In this document: positions 1-8,565 of the stretch, one piece after another
Layout of the letters: the number at the start of each line of letters is the position of its first letter
How positions within the stretch are numbered: the first letter of the stretch is position 1
From: Mediterranea sp. (in: CFB group bacteria)
GTDB taxonomy: Bacteria > Bacteroidota > Bacteroidia > Bacteroidales > Bacteroidaceae
Assembly: GCA_031287715.1 (NCBI GenBank)
Contig: JAITSN010000070.1
Coordinates: forward strand, 1 to 48,284
Direction of reading: 5' to 3'
Length of the DNA: 48,284 bases
Position numbers and translations under genes: made by a program
Notes under the pieces: generated by a model
Told to the model about the DNA's origin: nothing
The model's input: only the letters and a program-made list of their open reading frames with translations
The model's database searches: none

Positions 1-161
<161 letters not shown>

Positions 162-185
162 TTATCTTTTCTATTAATAACCAAG

Positions 186-193
186 CAAATATA
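186..193 (-). promoter_or_regulatory. Candidate -7 box for gyrB
   Basis: On the minus strand this reads TATATTTG, an exact match to the Bacteroidetes -7 consensus TAnnTTTG, 27 bases before the gyrB ATG. I see no convincing TTTG -33 element at 19-21 bases upstream, so this is a half-match. Confidence 0.45.
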
Positions 194-284
194 CTGAGAA
201 TATTCCGTAAGATCATACTTTTACGGCTCTCAATTTTCTGAGTTTTAGCGCTCTTGTATGCTTTTACTTTTTCGTTCGATACAA

Positions 285-320
285 ACACAAAAAGACCGAG
301 CTGTGAAGTCCGGTCCTCGT
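285..320 (-). terminator. rpsT: Possible terminator after rpsT
   Basis: On the minus strand, GACCG pairs with CGGTC across a 12-base loop and is followed by TTTTTGTG. It begins about 30 bases after the rpsT stop. The stem is short (5-6 bp), so strength is uncertain. Confidence 0.5.
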
Positions 321-346
321 AATATATAATCTAAATCACATTAACC

Positions 347-601
347 TTACGCTAATTTATTGATATAGATAGCCAACTTAGACTTTAAGTTATTTGCTTT
401 GTTTTTGTGAATAGTACTCACCTTAGCCAGCTTGTCGATCTTTTTAACTACAAGTGGATACAAAGCAATGGCTTCTGATTTATCTGAAGTAGAGCGAAGT
501 TTCCGAACAGCGTTACGCATTGTCTTTGCATAATACCTATTGTGAAGTCTTCTCTTTTCTTCTTGCCTGATTCTCTTTAATGATGATTTGTGATTTGCCA
601 T
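347..601 (-). CDS. rpsT: 30S ribosomal protein S20
   Basis: An 84-residue, strongly basic protein starting [18 protein letters not shown], which is the diagnostic S20 N-terminus. The length is normal for the family. S20 binds 16S rRNA early in assembly of the small subunit body. The stop is the TAA at 347-349 and the start ATG is at 599-601. It lies 38 bases downstream of tRNA-Glu in the same direction with no promoter box between them, so it probably shares the tRNA promoter at 763-793. A weak terminator follows. Confidence 0.98.
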   Translation of the reverse strand: MANHKSSLKRIRQEEKRRLHNRYYAKTMRNAVRKLRSTSDKSEAIALYPLVVKKIDKLAKVSTIHKNKANNLKSKLAIYINKLA

Positions 602-639
602 CTCGACTAATCTTTATTATTCGTTTATTTTAAAATCTG

Positions 640-711
640 TAGCCCATAGGGGAGTCGAACCCCTCTTTCAAGAATGAAAATCTTACGTCCTAACCGATAG
701 ACGAATGGGCC
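640..711 (-). tRNA. tRNA-Glu (anticodon UUC)
   Basis: A 72-base cloverleaf can be folded on the minus strand. GGCCCAT pairs with ATGGGCT in the acceptor stem (outer G-U pair), with discriminator A at 640. The D arm includes CTATCGGTTAGGAC, the anticodon stem AAGA/TCTT encloses the loop TTTTCAT (anticodon TTC), and the T arm is AGGGG-TTCGACT-CCCCT. No CCA is encoded. It sits upstream of rpsT. Confidence 0.96.
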
Positions 712-762
712 AACAAATAAAGCATCTCTGCTTTAAATCTGGTTGTTTCTCGATTGCGGATG

Positions 763-793
763 CAAATGTAGAGACTATTTCTAAATTTCCAAA
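763..793 (-). promoter_or_regulatory. Promoter for tRNA-Glu and probably rpsT
   Basis: On the minus strand TTTG (790-793) is followed by exactly 19 bases and then TACATTTG (763-770). This matches both halves of the Bacteroidetes promoter (TTTG ... TAnnTTTG) at the usual spacing. The predicted start near 756 would leave a 45-base leader before the tRNA. It is one of the best promoter matches in the window. Confidence 0.75.
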
Positions 794-877
794 ACATTCC
801 TGCGAAATATTTTTTGGTGCTTCTGTGCTTATTCAATTTGTTGACCATTTAATTTCTACATAGGACAAATATACAAT

Positions 878-905
878 AAAAAAGAGAAGAATAAAGGTAG
901 CTAAT
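878..905 (-). repeat. Partial copy of the GGTAGCTACC element at the end of the susD-like gene
   Basis: On the minus strand TAGCTACCTTTATTCTTC then CTTTTTT begins at the stop codon of the susD-like gene. The same string forms the T-rich tail of the hairpin elements at 15600-15690 and 41273-41350. Here only half of the palindrome is present, so no hairpin can form. The remaining 712-880 spacer holds only the tRNA promoter. Confidence 0.6.
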
Positions 906-2511
906 AGCCGTTGTTTTGCGACCAGTTGGTGTTTGTGTTCAGGATGCTTCTTGGGACGGGGAAGATCCGGCGATAGCGTTCCGTCCTGGCATTTGGGTTG
1001 ATGATATGTTTGTAGCCCCAATCGTCTTCAAATTTGCCGAAGCGGATCAGGTCGTTGCGGCGCCAGTTTTCATCGGCAAACTCACGGGCACGCTCGTCGA
1101 GGAGTTCGTCCAGTGTGGGGGATTGGGTTATTTGCGGTGCATGAACATAGTCGCGTATTTGGTTTACCAGCGACATCGGTGTGTCGCCGTTCGTGGCGGT
1201 GGCGCCGCGCAGGATGGCTTCCGCCTTCATCAGCAGGATATCCGCATAGCGGAAGATGGGTGCGTCGTTGCTCTGGCTGCGGTTTTGTGAAGCTGTTGTC
1301 TTCAGGTCCATATAGAACTTGATGGAGCGGTAGCCTTGCGAGCGGCCGCCGTGGGCGGTGTTATCCACCGGCATGGTTTCGTCCAAGCTGTTCAGTGTGA
1401 TTTCTTTGGTCAGTGTTACTTGTTGCCCGCTCACGATCCAGGGAGTGGCAGTTGCCTTGTAGGTGCTCGGGGAACGCACGAACAGCGGCCCGCCGAGGAT
1501 CTGTTCGTTGCGATCGTCGCCCGGCAGGTTGAATTTGTCTATAAATCCGGGGTTTAGGGCGAGGCAACCGCCTACGCTGTTCGGCAAGTCTACGCCATAG
1601 AAGTCTTTGTTGCCGTTGCGGTGCGTCCAGAAGCGGGCGTACGTCATGCCTTGCTGGGTTTCGCGGTCGTAGGGCATGGCATAGATGAAGTCTTTGATGT
1701 GCGGGCCGTTTTCGGGGGTGAACTTGGTCAGGTAGTTATCCGTCAGGTCGAATTTTCCGGATGTTATGATGTCGTCGCACACGCTTACCAGGTTGTTCAG
1801 CTTGGGGTTGGCTGTTTCCGGACTGTACGCGGTTACGTCGCCACAGGTATAGACGGCCCAGTTCAGGTAGAGTTTGGCCAGCAGTGCGTCGGCCATCCAA
1901 CGGGTGGGCTTGCCGTAGGTGGAGACGTCAACATTGTCGGGCAGCAGGTTTACTACGGCCAGCAGTTCCGATTCGATGAACCGGGCGATGTCGGCACGGG
2001 GAGCGCGGTCGATGGCTTCGTCTTCCGCCGGTACGTGATCCAGCAGGGGCACATCACCGTAGCTGTCCATCAGTACCCAGAAATAATAGGCACGGACGGC
2101 ACGGATGGGTGCGGTCACGGCGGCTTCGTTGCCTCCCATTTCGGCTATCAGGCCGTTGCAGGTCGTGATGCCTTGCGTGAGGCTTCCCCAGTAGCTGATG
2201 GCTGAATCGTCCGGCGTCCAGCTGTGCAGGGTGATGTGATTTCGGTAGCCGTTGTCCCAATAGTCGGTGCTATTGAAGGAGAAAGACGTGGCTTCGTCCG
2301 AAGACAGGGTCTGGGCGTTGTTGTAGTCGCATCCCAGCGGGCCGCGCATGGCAAAGTATGCGTTGGCGGCCTTGGCTTCGGCGGCGAGTTCCGATTCGGG
2401 AAACGCGGTATACTGCGACAGGATGTCTACGTCGAGGTCTGTGCAGCTCGCTGCCAAGGCCAGTAGTGCAGCGGGCAGGAGTGATTGTATGGTTTTCGTT
2501 CTCATATTCAT
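901..2511 (-). CDS. SusD/RagB-family glycan-binding lipoprotein (second pair)
   Basis: The 536-residue product starts MNMRTKTIQSLLPAALLALA and has a lipobox ending at Cys23 (ALAASC), so it should be an outer-membrane lipoprotein. The body fits the SusD/RagB family: a TPR-like helical fold (YFAMRGPLG, YYFWVLMDSYGDVPLLD), then the C-terminal RYADILLMKAEAILRG helix and an ending with RRIFPVPRSILNTN. SusD proteins form a lid on the SusC barrel and capture oligosaccharides. It lies 6 bases after the susC-like gene in the same direction and is the last gene of the xylan locus. An ATG two codons in (M3) is an equal start candidate. The ligand is inferred from context (xylan products), not from sequence. 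Confidence 0.93.
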   Translation of the reverse strand: MNMRTKTIQSLLPAALLALAASCTDLDVDILSQYTAFPESELAAEAKAANAYFAMRGPLGCDYNNAQTLSSDEATSFSFNSTDYWDNGYRNHITLHSWTPDDSAISYWGSLTQGITTCNGLIAEMGGNEAAVTAPIRAVRAYYFWVLMDSYGDVPLLDHVPAEDEAIDRAPRADIARFIESELLAVVNLLPDNVDVSTYGKPTRWMADALLAKLYLNWAVYTCGDVTAYSPETANPKLNNLVSVCDDIITSGKFDLTDNYLTKFTPENGPHIKDFIYAMPYDRETQQGMTYARFWTHRNGNKDFYGVDLPNSVGGCLALNPGFIDKFNLPGDDRNEQILGGPLFVRSPSTYKATATPWIVSGQQVTLTKEITLNSLDETMPVDNTAHGGRSQGYRSIKFYMDLKTTASQNRSQSNDAPIFRYADILLMKAEAILRGATATNGDTPMSLVNQIRDYVHAPQITQSPTLDELLDERAREFADENWRRNDLIRFGKFEDDWGYKHIINPNARTERYRRIFPVPRSILNTNTNWSQNNGY

Positions 2512-2517
2512 TATGTT

Positions 2518-5500
2518 TTAGAAGTTGATATTGGCTCCAAGCATGAAGGTGCGCGTGCGCGGATAAGTCTGGCGGTTGTCGATGCCCGGTTGGATGCCTC
2601 CCAGGTTTACTTCGGGGTCGATGCCTTTGTAACCGGTGATGGTCAGCAGGTTGTTGCAGGTGGCATACAGGCGTAATTCTTTGACGTAGTTGTTGAGGCG
2701 TCCGAAGTTGTAACCCAGCGTGAGCGACGACAGGCGCAGGTAGCTGCCGTCTTCCAGATAACGGTCGGACGGGGCGTGGGCGTTGTTGTCCGTCGCCGGA
2801 TGTTCGTCGGCGATGGAGGCCAATACGTTCTGTCCGGCTACGACCATTCCTACATTGCTCAGGTAGGCGCGTGAGGCGTTCAGTATCTTGTTGCCGAACA
2901 ATCCCTGAACGAACAGGGTCAGCGTCCAGTCTTTATAGCTGAGGGTGTTGTTCCACCCCATGTTCAGCTTGGGCTGGGCCGATCCGGCGGCGGTGCGGTC
3001 GTCGTACAGCGGTTTGGCTGTCGTTACGTATTCGCCGGTCGCATTGTCCGTGTAGCGGCCGTCTGCCTGGCGGGTTACTTTTCCTTCAAACCCGCCGCGG
3101 TCTTTGTAGACGTCGGTCAGGCTGCTTTCGCCGTATACGTAGAAGTGCGAAATACCGTCTTCGACTCCGGCCCACTTCCACACATAGAACTGTCCGATGG
3201 GGTAGCCTTCCATGATTCGTTGAGTGGTTGCACCCGAGAAGCCTCTGGAGCCGATGCTTGCCTTGTCGAAGTAGTCCACGGAGTACATGGCGTTGGATAG
3301 CCTGACGACTTTATTCCTGTTGTGCGAGAGATTCAGCGAGGTTTCCCAGGTGAGGTCTTTTGTCTTCACGGGCACGGCATTGATGGTCAATTCGATGCCT
3401 CTGTTGCTGATTTCGCCCACGTTGGCGGTCAGTTGGCTGTACGGATATTTGGTGGTCGAAACCGCATAGTCGGCAATCAGGTCTTTCGTCCGCTTGTCGT
3501 AGTATTCAATCGTTCCGTTCAGGCGGTTGTTGAAGAAGCTCATGTCTATGCCGGCGTTGAACATGCCTGTGCGTTCCCATTTCAAATCCGGGTTGGCGTT
3601 GCGGGTGGCGCCGAGGATATGTACCTGTTCCGACTCGCCCGTCGAGGTCAGGTGGTCGTACCGGCCGGTCGATCCGTAGATTTGCGTGGCCGTGAATACG
3701 TCAAAGCCCAGCGAGTTACCGCTGACGCCATAACCGGCGCGGAGCTTCAGGTCGTCAAACACATCCAGGTCTTTGATGAATCCTTCTTCCGAAAGGCGCC
3801 AGGCCAGCGAAGCGGAAGGGAAAACGGCCCAACGGTTGTTCTTGCCGAAGGCGGATGAGCCGTCGCGGCGAACCGTCGCCTGGAACAGGTATGTACCGGC
3901 ATAAGCGTAGTTGAGGCGGCCGTAGAACGAAATCATGCGCAGGGTGGAAAGCGCCCGGTTTCCCAGGCCGTTCTTGTCGATATGGTTGGCCATGCCCATG
4001 TTGTAATAGGTCAGCGCATCGTTGTAATAACCGTACGTGGTTAGCTGGAAGCCGTCGTTGTCGTTCGATTCTTCCCAAGAGTAGCCTCCCATCAGTCCCA
4101 GCTTGTGTACACGGTTGAACGTCCGGTCATAGTTCAGGTACGTTTCCAGGATCTTCTTTCCGTTCGCAACGGACGCGCGTTCGGCCCTGCCGTTCATCCC
4201 GCTTGCTATCAGCGAATTGGACGTGTTGTATTTGCTGTATATATATTGCTCGTTCTGATAGGCAAGGCTTAAATTGAATACCAGCCCGCCGGCGATCTCC
4301 AGCGAGGCTTTGCCTGTTCCATAGATGCGTTTGCTCTCCGTGTCGTAGATATTTTCGCTGATCAATGCTACCGGATTGTGGTTCTGCGAGATGCCGCTGT
4401 TCTCGTACCAGCTGCCGTCGTCATTGCGGACGGGAACCAGCGGCGAGTAGTAGTACATGGCATCCAACACGCTTCGCCCGTCAGTATCCATGGGAATATC
4501 GTGGTTGCCTGTTATGCTGGTATTGATATTGAATGACAGCGTAAGGCGGTCGTTCAGCGCTTTGGCCTGAAGGAACGTCCTGCCGATGAGGCGATCCATA
4601 GCTGTGCCTTTGATAACGCCCCGGCGTTCCATATAGTTGATCCCGGCGCTGTAAGTGGTGTGTTCGGAACCTCCACTGATAGACACATTGTGGTTGTGGC
4701 TGAACCCGGTGCGTTGTACTTCGTCCTGCCAGCGGGTATCGGCGCCTAAGTCGTTGGGCAGCACAATTTGACTTGATGCGGCATAGCTACGCAGCTGTGC
4801 GGCATTCATCACGTCGTAGTTCTTCATCACATTGTCCACGGCGACGTAGCCGCTGTAACCCACATTTGTGTGTCCGGCTTTGCCCTTCTTAGTGGTTACG
4901 ATGATCACGCCGTTGGCAGCCTTCGAGCCGTAAATAGCGGTTGCCGTAGCATCGCGGAGCACATCGACGCTCTCAATGTCATCCGGCGAGATAAGCGACA
5001 ACGATACCCCGGGAATACCGTCAACAACATAGTAAGGTTCCATCGCCGCCCCTTCGCGCAGGGTAGAGGCGCCGCGCAACGTGATCGAAGGCGTGGCGTT
5101 CGGATTGCTGCTTTGGGTAACGGTCAGCCCGGGGACTTTGCCTTGCAGCAGCTGGGCGGGATCCGAGTACACACCCACATTCAGTTTGTCGGCGCTTACA
5201 GTCGTAATGGAGCTGGTCACGTCTTTGCGGGTCATCACGCCATAGCCGACAACGACCACCTCGTCCAGCGTCTGGTTGTCTTCTTCCAGAACAACGTCGA
5301 CCACAGGCCGGTCGGCCCGTATTTCTTTTCTGATAAACCCGATGAACGTAAACACAAGGGTTCCGCCTCTCCCTGCTTCCACCGCGAATGTCCCGTCAAG
5401 GCCGGTAATACCGCCGGTTGTGGTTCCTTTCACCAATACATTGACACCCGCCAGCGGCTCGCCTGCCCTGTCCGTTACAGTGCCGGTTACCCTGTCCTGG

Positions 5501-5592
5501 GCAAACAACGCCAGGGCACTATTTAGCAGGAATGTTACAAAGAGTACCCCCCGTGCAACTGTTTTTCTTCTTTCCGATTGTACATGCAGCAT
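2518..5592 (-). CDS. SusC/RagA-family TonB-dependent oligosaccharide transporter (second pair)
   Basis: About 1,024 residues from the chosen start. The frame is open to 5655, but that codon is TTG and would give a long poor leader. The ATG at 5590-5592 (MLHVQSERRKT) gives a normal signal peptide ending ALALFAQ. Next comes a carboxypeptidase-regulatory-like domain (VTGTVTDRAGEPLAGVNVLV), a TonB-box-like stretch (LDEVVVVGYGVMTRKDV), a plug domain (GKVPGLTVTQSSNPN, VDGIPGV, IYGSKAANGVIIVTTKKG) and a 22-strand-type barrel ending in FMLGANINF. It imports oligosaccharides through the outer membrane with its SusD partner. It is preceded by a 650-base spacer with hairpin repeats, so its expression may be set apart from the GH8 gene upstream. 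I found no TAnnTTTG box before it. Confidence 0.95.
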   Translation of the reverse strand: MLHVQSERRKTVARGVLFVTFLLNSALALFAQDRVTGTVTDRAGEPLAGVNVLVKGTTTGGITGLDGTFAVEAGRGGTLVFTFIGFIRKEIRADRPVVDVVLEEDNQTLDEVVVVGYGVMTRKDVTSSITTVSADKLNVGVYSDPAQLLQGKVPGLTVTQSSNPNATPSITLRGASTLREGAAMEPYYVVDGIPGVSLSLISPDDIESVDVLRDATATAIYGSKAANGVIIVTTKKGKAGHTNVGYSGYVAVDNVMKNYDVMNAAQLRSYAASSQIVLPNDLGADTRWQDEVQRTGFSHNHNVSISGGSEHTTYSAGINYMERRGVIKGTAMDRLIGRTFLQAKALNDRLTLSFNINTSITGNHDIPMDTDGRSVLDAMYYYSPLVPVRNDDGSWYENSGISQNHNPVALISENIYDTESKRIYGTGKASLEIAGGLVFNLSLAYQNEQYIYSKYNTSNSLIASGMNGRAERASVANGKKILETYLNYDRTFNRVHKLGLMGGYSWEESNDNDGFQLTTYGYYNDALTYYNMGMANHIDKNGLGNRALSTLRMISFYGRLNYAYAGTYLFQATVRRDGSSAFGKNNRWAVFPSASLAWRLSEEGFIKDLDVFDDLKLRAGYGVSGNSLGFDVFTATQIYGSTGRYDHLTSTGESEQVHILGATRNANPDLKWERTGMFNAGIDMSFFNNRLNGTIEYYDKRTKDLIADYAVSTTKYPYSQLTANVGEISNRGIELTINAVPVKTKDLTWETSLNLSHNRNKVVRLSNAMYSVDYFDKASIGSRGFSGATTQRIMEGYPIGQFYVWKWAGVEDGISHFYVYGESSLTDVYKDRGGFEGKVTRQADGRYTDNATGEYVTTAKPLYDDRTAAGSAQPKLNMGWNNTLSYKDWTLTLFVQGLFGNKILNASRAYLSNVGMVVAGQNVLASIADEHPATDNNAHAPSDRYLEDGSYLRLSSLTLGYNFGRLNNYVKELRLYATCNNLLTITGYKGIDPEVNLGGIQPGIDNRQTYPRTRTFMLGANINF

Positions 5593-5655
5593 AAAATAAC
5601 ATTTTAGTATATAAGTTCCTTTAATCATAAAAATCATGCGAATGAAGTTGTGCAA

Positions 5656-6309
5656 AATTCGGGGCGTGAGGTTACAGAGCGAAGTCGATGTGTATACAAT
5701 TTCCGGAAGGAACCATTACATTTTCCTTTCCGGCCGTTAGCCTTTTATTGTATATGAGTTGATTTTGCGGGCATCGTCTGGCCGGCCCGGGTTGGCATGT
5801 TTTTTTCGGAGGGATTCTTTTGCTTTTTCTGTTTTTCCTTCAAAGCGGAGGCTGGAGGTCTTCCATGCAGGCTGTCGGTTCTATGGAGAATACAGAGTGA
5901 AATGAGTTAGGAGAGATGAGGCTGAAAAATTTCCACAAACGCCATTTCAAGGCTTTTATGAGGCTTCAACAAAGTTTGAAGCGATTTCCAGCCACTTTAT
6001 GAGGCTTCAACAAAGTTTGAAGCGGTTTCCAGCCACTTTATGAGGCTTCAACAAAGTTTGAAGCGGTTTCCAGCCACTTTATGAGGCTTCAACAAAGTTT
6101 GAAGCGGTTTCCAGCCACTTTATGGGGCTTCAACAAAGTTTGAAGCGGTTTCCAGCCACTTTATGGGGCTTCAACAAAGTTTGAAGCCTCACAAAAGGCC
6201 TCACAAAAGGCCTCAAATGAGGTTTCAAAAGGAAATAATGATCTCTTCTATTAAAGAAAACAGGAGATTTAAGTATTGAACATACATTTACGGAAGTTAT
6301 TAAATACCT
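5656..6309. other. 654-base spacer between GH8 and the second susC-like gene
   Basis: No protein gene is visible. The stretch 5930-6230 is taken up by tandem repeats (see next entry). The part near susC (5656-5900) is unremarkable except for GC-rich palindromic patches such as GGCCGGCCCGGG-like sequence near 5780. Neither strand carries an exact TAnnTTTG box oriented toward susC. Confidence 0.6.
5955..6230. repeat. Six 41-bp tandem hairpin repeats plus degenerate tail
   Basis: Units begin AGGCTTCAAC (or GGGCTTCAAC) at 5961, 6002, 6043, 6084, 6125 and 6166, exactly 41 bases apart. Each contains the inverted repeat GCTTCAA-CAAAGT-TTGAAGC (7-bp arms, 6-base loop). Copies differ at only one or two positions: GCGATT versus GCGGTT, and TGAGG versus TGGGG. 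A degenerate tail at 6186-6225 repeats GGCCTCACAAAA about three times and ends in CCTC-AAAT-GAGG. There is no spacer variation, so it is a minisatellite and not CRISPR. Confidence 0.93.
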
Positions 6310-7575
6310 CTAACTGTATGGGAAGATGATCCGGTAGTTACCACTCAGGTGCATAAAAGCAAACAATTGCAACAGTCCGTCATAATAAGCATCAAAGTAG
6401 CCGTCTTCGTATGGTTCGTGCCTGGCTTCCCAGAAGTGATCGATAAATTCTTTGCTCTTTTCGTGGTTACAAACCAGCGAAACCGCAGCCGAGGTGGCCA
6501 CTAATCCCAATGAATGGCGCAAAGCGGTATATCCTCCGGCTCCCAGGACTTCCGTAACCCGGCTCCCGTCAATATTGTATTGATCGACAAACGTGTCAAT
6601 GCCTTGCCCGTAGAGGAAGTCCTGGATCTTGCGGCCATAGTCCTGTTGCCATTCCCGGTCGGCACATGCCCACGAATAATCTAATGCGATATTCATCGGT
6701 ACCCTCCAGGAATCAAAACGGAACTGTTCGCCGATGATCCATCCGGTTTTGCGCGGTGAGCCGTCGTACTCCGAATAATCAGGATTAAGCCCGGTGATGG
6801 GGTGGATGGCCTTGTGCAGGTAGGCCCTGCTTTTTTGCGCACACTCCCGCCAGAGTTCAGCGCGCCCGTCGTTTGCCCATCGCGCCCAGACTTCATAAAA
6901 GGCCGGAACGTGATAGGAGGGGTCGGTAAAAGCGCCTCCCTTCACGTCGGGCACAAAGGTTATCAGTTTATGGCCGGTATGGATAAAGTTTGTTACTCCA
7001 TCCGTTCCATCCTTTGCCATGGCGCAATCCAAGATATATTGGGCTTCTTTCAGGTAGTTTATCCCCGTGTCGTTCCCCCACAGGTTGGATGCAAAGATAA
7101 GAGCGGTCACATAGTAAAGTTCCCCGTCGGATGCCGGCCCTTGCGCGTTCCGTGTGCCGTCGAGCCGGCAGCTCCAGGCAAAATATCCTTCGCGGGATCC
7201 TTCGTGATGTTGCATATACTTTACGCTCCAGCGCCATAAGCGGTCGAACATGTCTTTCCGGCCGGATTGCACGGCAATCATCATGCCATAGGACATGCCT
7301 TCGGTGCGAACGTCGTTGTTTTTTATATCGGAGATGTACGCCATGGAATCGCCCACTTCGAAATAGATCTTCTCCGGCCCTTCAAAAAGGTTGTAGAATA
7401 TCCGGTTCAGCTTAGCGTCGATTTCGGCCTGCGGATACCCCCATTCGGCAAAAAGGTTCCGATACCGGCCGGTTTCAAAGGCTCCCGTGCCCCAGGGTTG
7501 CAGTTTGTTGTTCTCCTGTTTACAGGAGGAAAGGCCAATTGTTGCCATGGCAAGTATCGTTAGGATTTGTTTCAT
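6310..7575 (-). CDS. GH8 reducing-end xylose-releasing exo-oligoxylanase-like lipoprotein
   Basis: A 421-residue GH8 enzyme. The N-terminus MKQILTILAMATIGLSSC has a lipobox with Cys18, so it is lipid-anchored, probably facing the periplasm. The motif TEGMSYGMM carries the family general acid (Glu92). ASDGE (Asp150) and RFDSWR (Asp288) fit the conserved aspartates; the Asp288 context matches the base of Bacillus Rex enzymes. Length and start (WGTGAFETGRYRNLFAEWGY) also fit the Rex type (EC 3.2.1.156), which removes xylose from the reducing end of xylo-oligosaccharides, rather than a GH8 cellulase or chitosanase. It follows the GH43 gene by 15 bases, so it is the last gene of that operon before the repeat spacer. 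Rex specificity is an inference. Confidence 0.88.
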   Translation of the reverse strand: MKQILTILAMATIGLSSCKQENNKLQPWGTGAFETGRYRNLFAEWGYPQAEIDAKLNRIFYNLFEGPEKIYFEVGDSMAYISDIKNNDVRTEGMSYGMMIAVQSGRKDMFDRLWRWSVKYMQHHEGSREGYFAWSCRLDGTRNAQGPASDGELYYVTALIFASNLWGNDTGINYLKEAQYILDCAMAKDGTDGVTNFIHTGHKLITFVPDVKGGAFTDPSYHVPAFYEVWARWANDGRAELWRECAQKSRAYLHKAIHPITGLNPDYSEYDGSPRKTGWIIGEQFRFDSWRVPMNIALDYSWACADREWQQDYGRKIQDFLYGQGIDTFVDQYNIDGSRVTEVLGAGGYTALRHSLGLVATSAAVSLVCNHEKSKEFIDHFWEARHEPYEDGYFDAYYDGLLQLFAFMHLSGNYRIIFPYS

Positions 7576-7590
7576 GGGTGTTCTTTCTTA

Positions 7591-8565
7591 TTACGTTTGT
7601 CCTTCGATGGTCCGGATTGTTCCGTCAGGGTTGTATTCCAGCTCTATGACTTTGAGGCTGCGCAGCCACGTCCGCCCTCCGGAAGGTACGCTGTCGTGGT
7701 GGAACAGGTACCATTTGCCTTTATATTCTACGATGGCATGGTGGGTGGTCCAGCCTACTACGGGTGTCAGGATCACGCCCTGATAGGTAAACGGCCCGTA
7801 GGGGTTGTCGCCAATGGCATAGCAGATGTTGTGCGTATCGCCGGTTGAGTAGGAGAAGTAGTATTTGCCGTTGTACTTGTGCATCCATGAGGCTTCGAAG
7901 AACCGTCGGCTGTTATCGCCGGCTGTCAGCGGGCTGCCGTTTTCGTCCAAGATGATGACCGGCTGCGGTTCTTCGGCAAACTCGAGCATATCGGCGGTCA
8001 GGCGGACGACACGCGAGGGGATGGCCGGCTCGTTGTCTGCCGGAAAGGCGGCAGATTCCAAGGCTTTGTTGTCGCGGTAGCGTTGCAGTTGTCCGCCCCA
8101 CAGTCCTCCGAAGTACATATAATGGTTGCCGTCGCCGTCGTCCAACACGGCAGGGTCTATGCTGTAGCTTCCCTTTATGGGATTTTCACGGGGAATGAAA
8201 GGGCCTTCGGGGCGTTCGCTAACGGCTACTCCGATACGGAATATGTCGTTCCGGTCTTTCAGTGGGAAGTACATGTAGTATTTCCCGTCCTTGCGGGCTA
8301 CGTCGCAGTCCCACAGTTGCCGGCCCGCCCAGGGTATATCTTCCGTGCGGAGCACTACGCCGTGATCCGTAACTTCGCCGCCGGCATCTTCCATGGAAAA
8401 GACGTGGTAGTCTTTCATGTTGAAATGGTCGCCGTTGTCGTTTTCGGGGATGCCGCTTTCCCAGTCGTGGGAAGGATAGATGTAGAGTTTTCCTTCGAAT
8501 AGGTGCACGGCGGGGTCGGCCATATAGTCGCCGGGCACTAAGTATCTTGCTTCTTTCTTCATCAT
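7591..8565 (-). CDS. GH43 beta-xylosidase / alpha-L-arabinofuranosidase-like enzyme
   Basis: 324 residues forming one five-bladed propeller of family GH43. The likely catalytic triad is visible: Asp17 in MADPAVHLF (base), Asp137 in YSIDPAVLDD (pKa modulator) and Glu224 in FFEASWMHKYNGKYY (acid). There is no signal peptide or membrane segment (it begins [13 protein letters not shown]), so it should be cytoplasmic. Its start codon overlaps the GH10 stop by one base (TGATG), which indicates translational coupling. In context it would release xylose, or arabinose, from short oligosaccharides brought in by the neighbouring symporter. Choosing between xylosidase and arabinofuranosidase is not possible from sequence alone. 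Confidence 0.9.
   Translation of the reverse strand: MMKKEARYLVPGDYMADPAVHLFEGKLYIYPSHDWESGIPENDNGDHFNMKDYHVFSMEDAGGEVTDHGVVLRTEDIPWAGRQLWDCDVARKDGKYYMYFPLKDRNDIFRIGVAVSERPEGPFIPRENPIKGSYSIDPAVLDDGDGNHYMYFGGLWGGQLQRYRDNKALESAAFPADNEPAIPSRVVRLTADMLEFAEEPQPVIILDENGSPLTAGDNSRRFFEASWMHKYNGKYYFSYSTGDTHNICYAIGDNPYGPFTYQGVILTPVVGWTTHHAIVEYKGKWYLFHHDSVPSGGRTWLRSLKVIELEYNPDGTIRTIEGQT

Noticed and set aside
833..1021. 62-codon minus-strand frame at the left end of the susD-like gene
   Set aside because: Overlaps the conserved SusD C-terminus and the GGTAGCTACC element tail; no independent support.
640..2511. tRNA-Glu as integration site for the xylan locus
   Set aside because: The locus lies on the 5' side of the tRNA; integrases normally use the 3' end, which here faces rpsT. 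No integrase or duplicated tRNA end is visible.
5955..6230. Possible CRISPR array
   Set aside because: The 41-bp units are contiguous and nearly identical throughout; there are no variable spacers and no cas genes.
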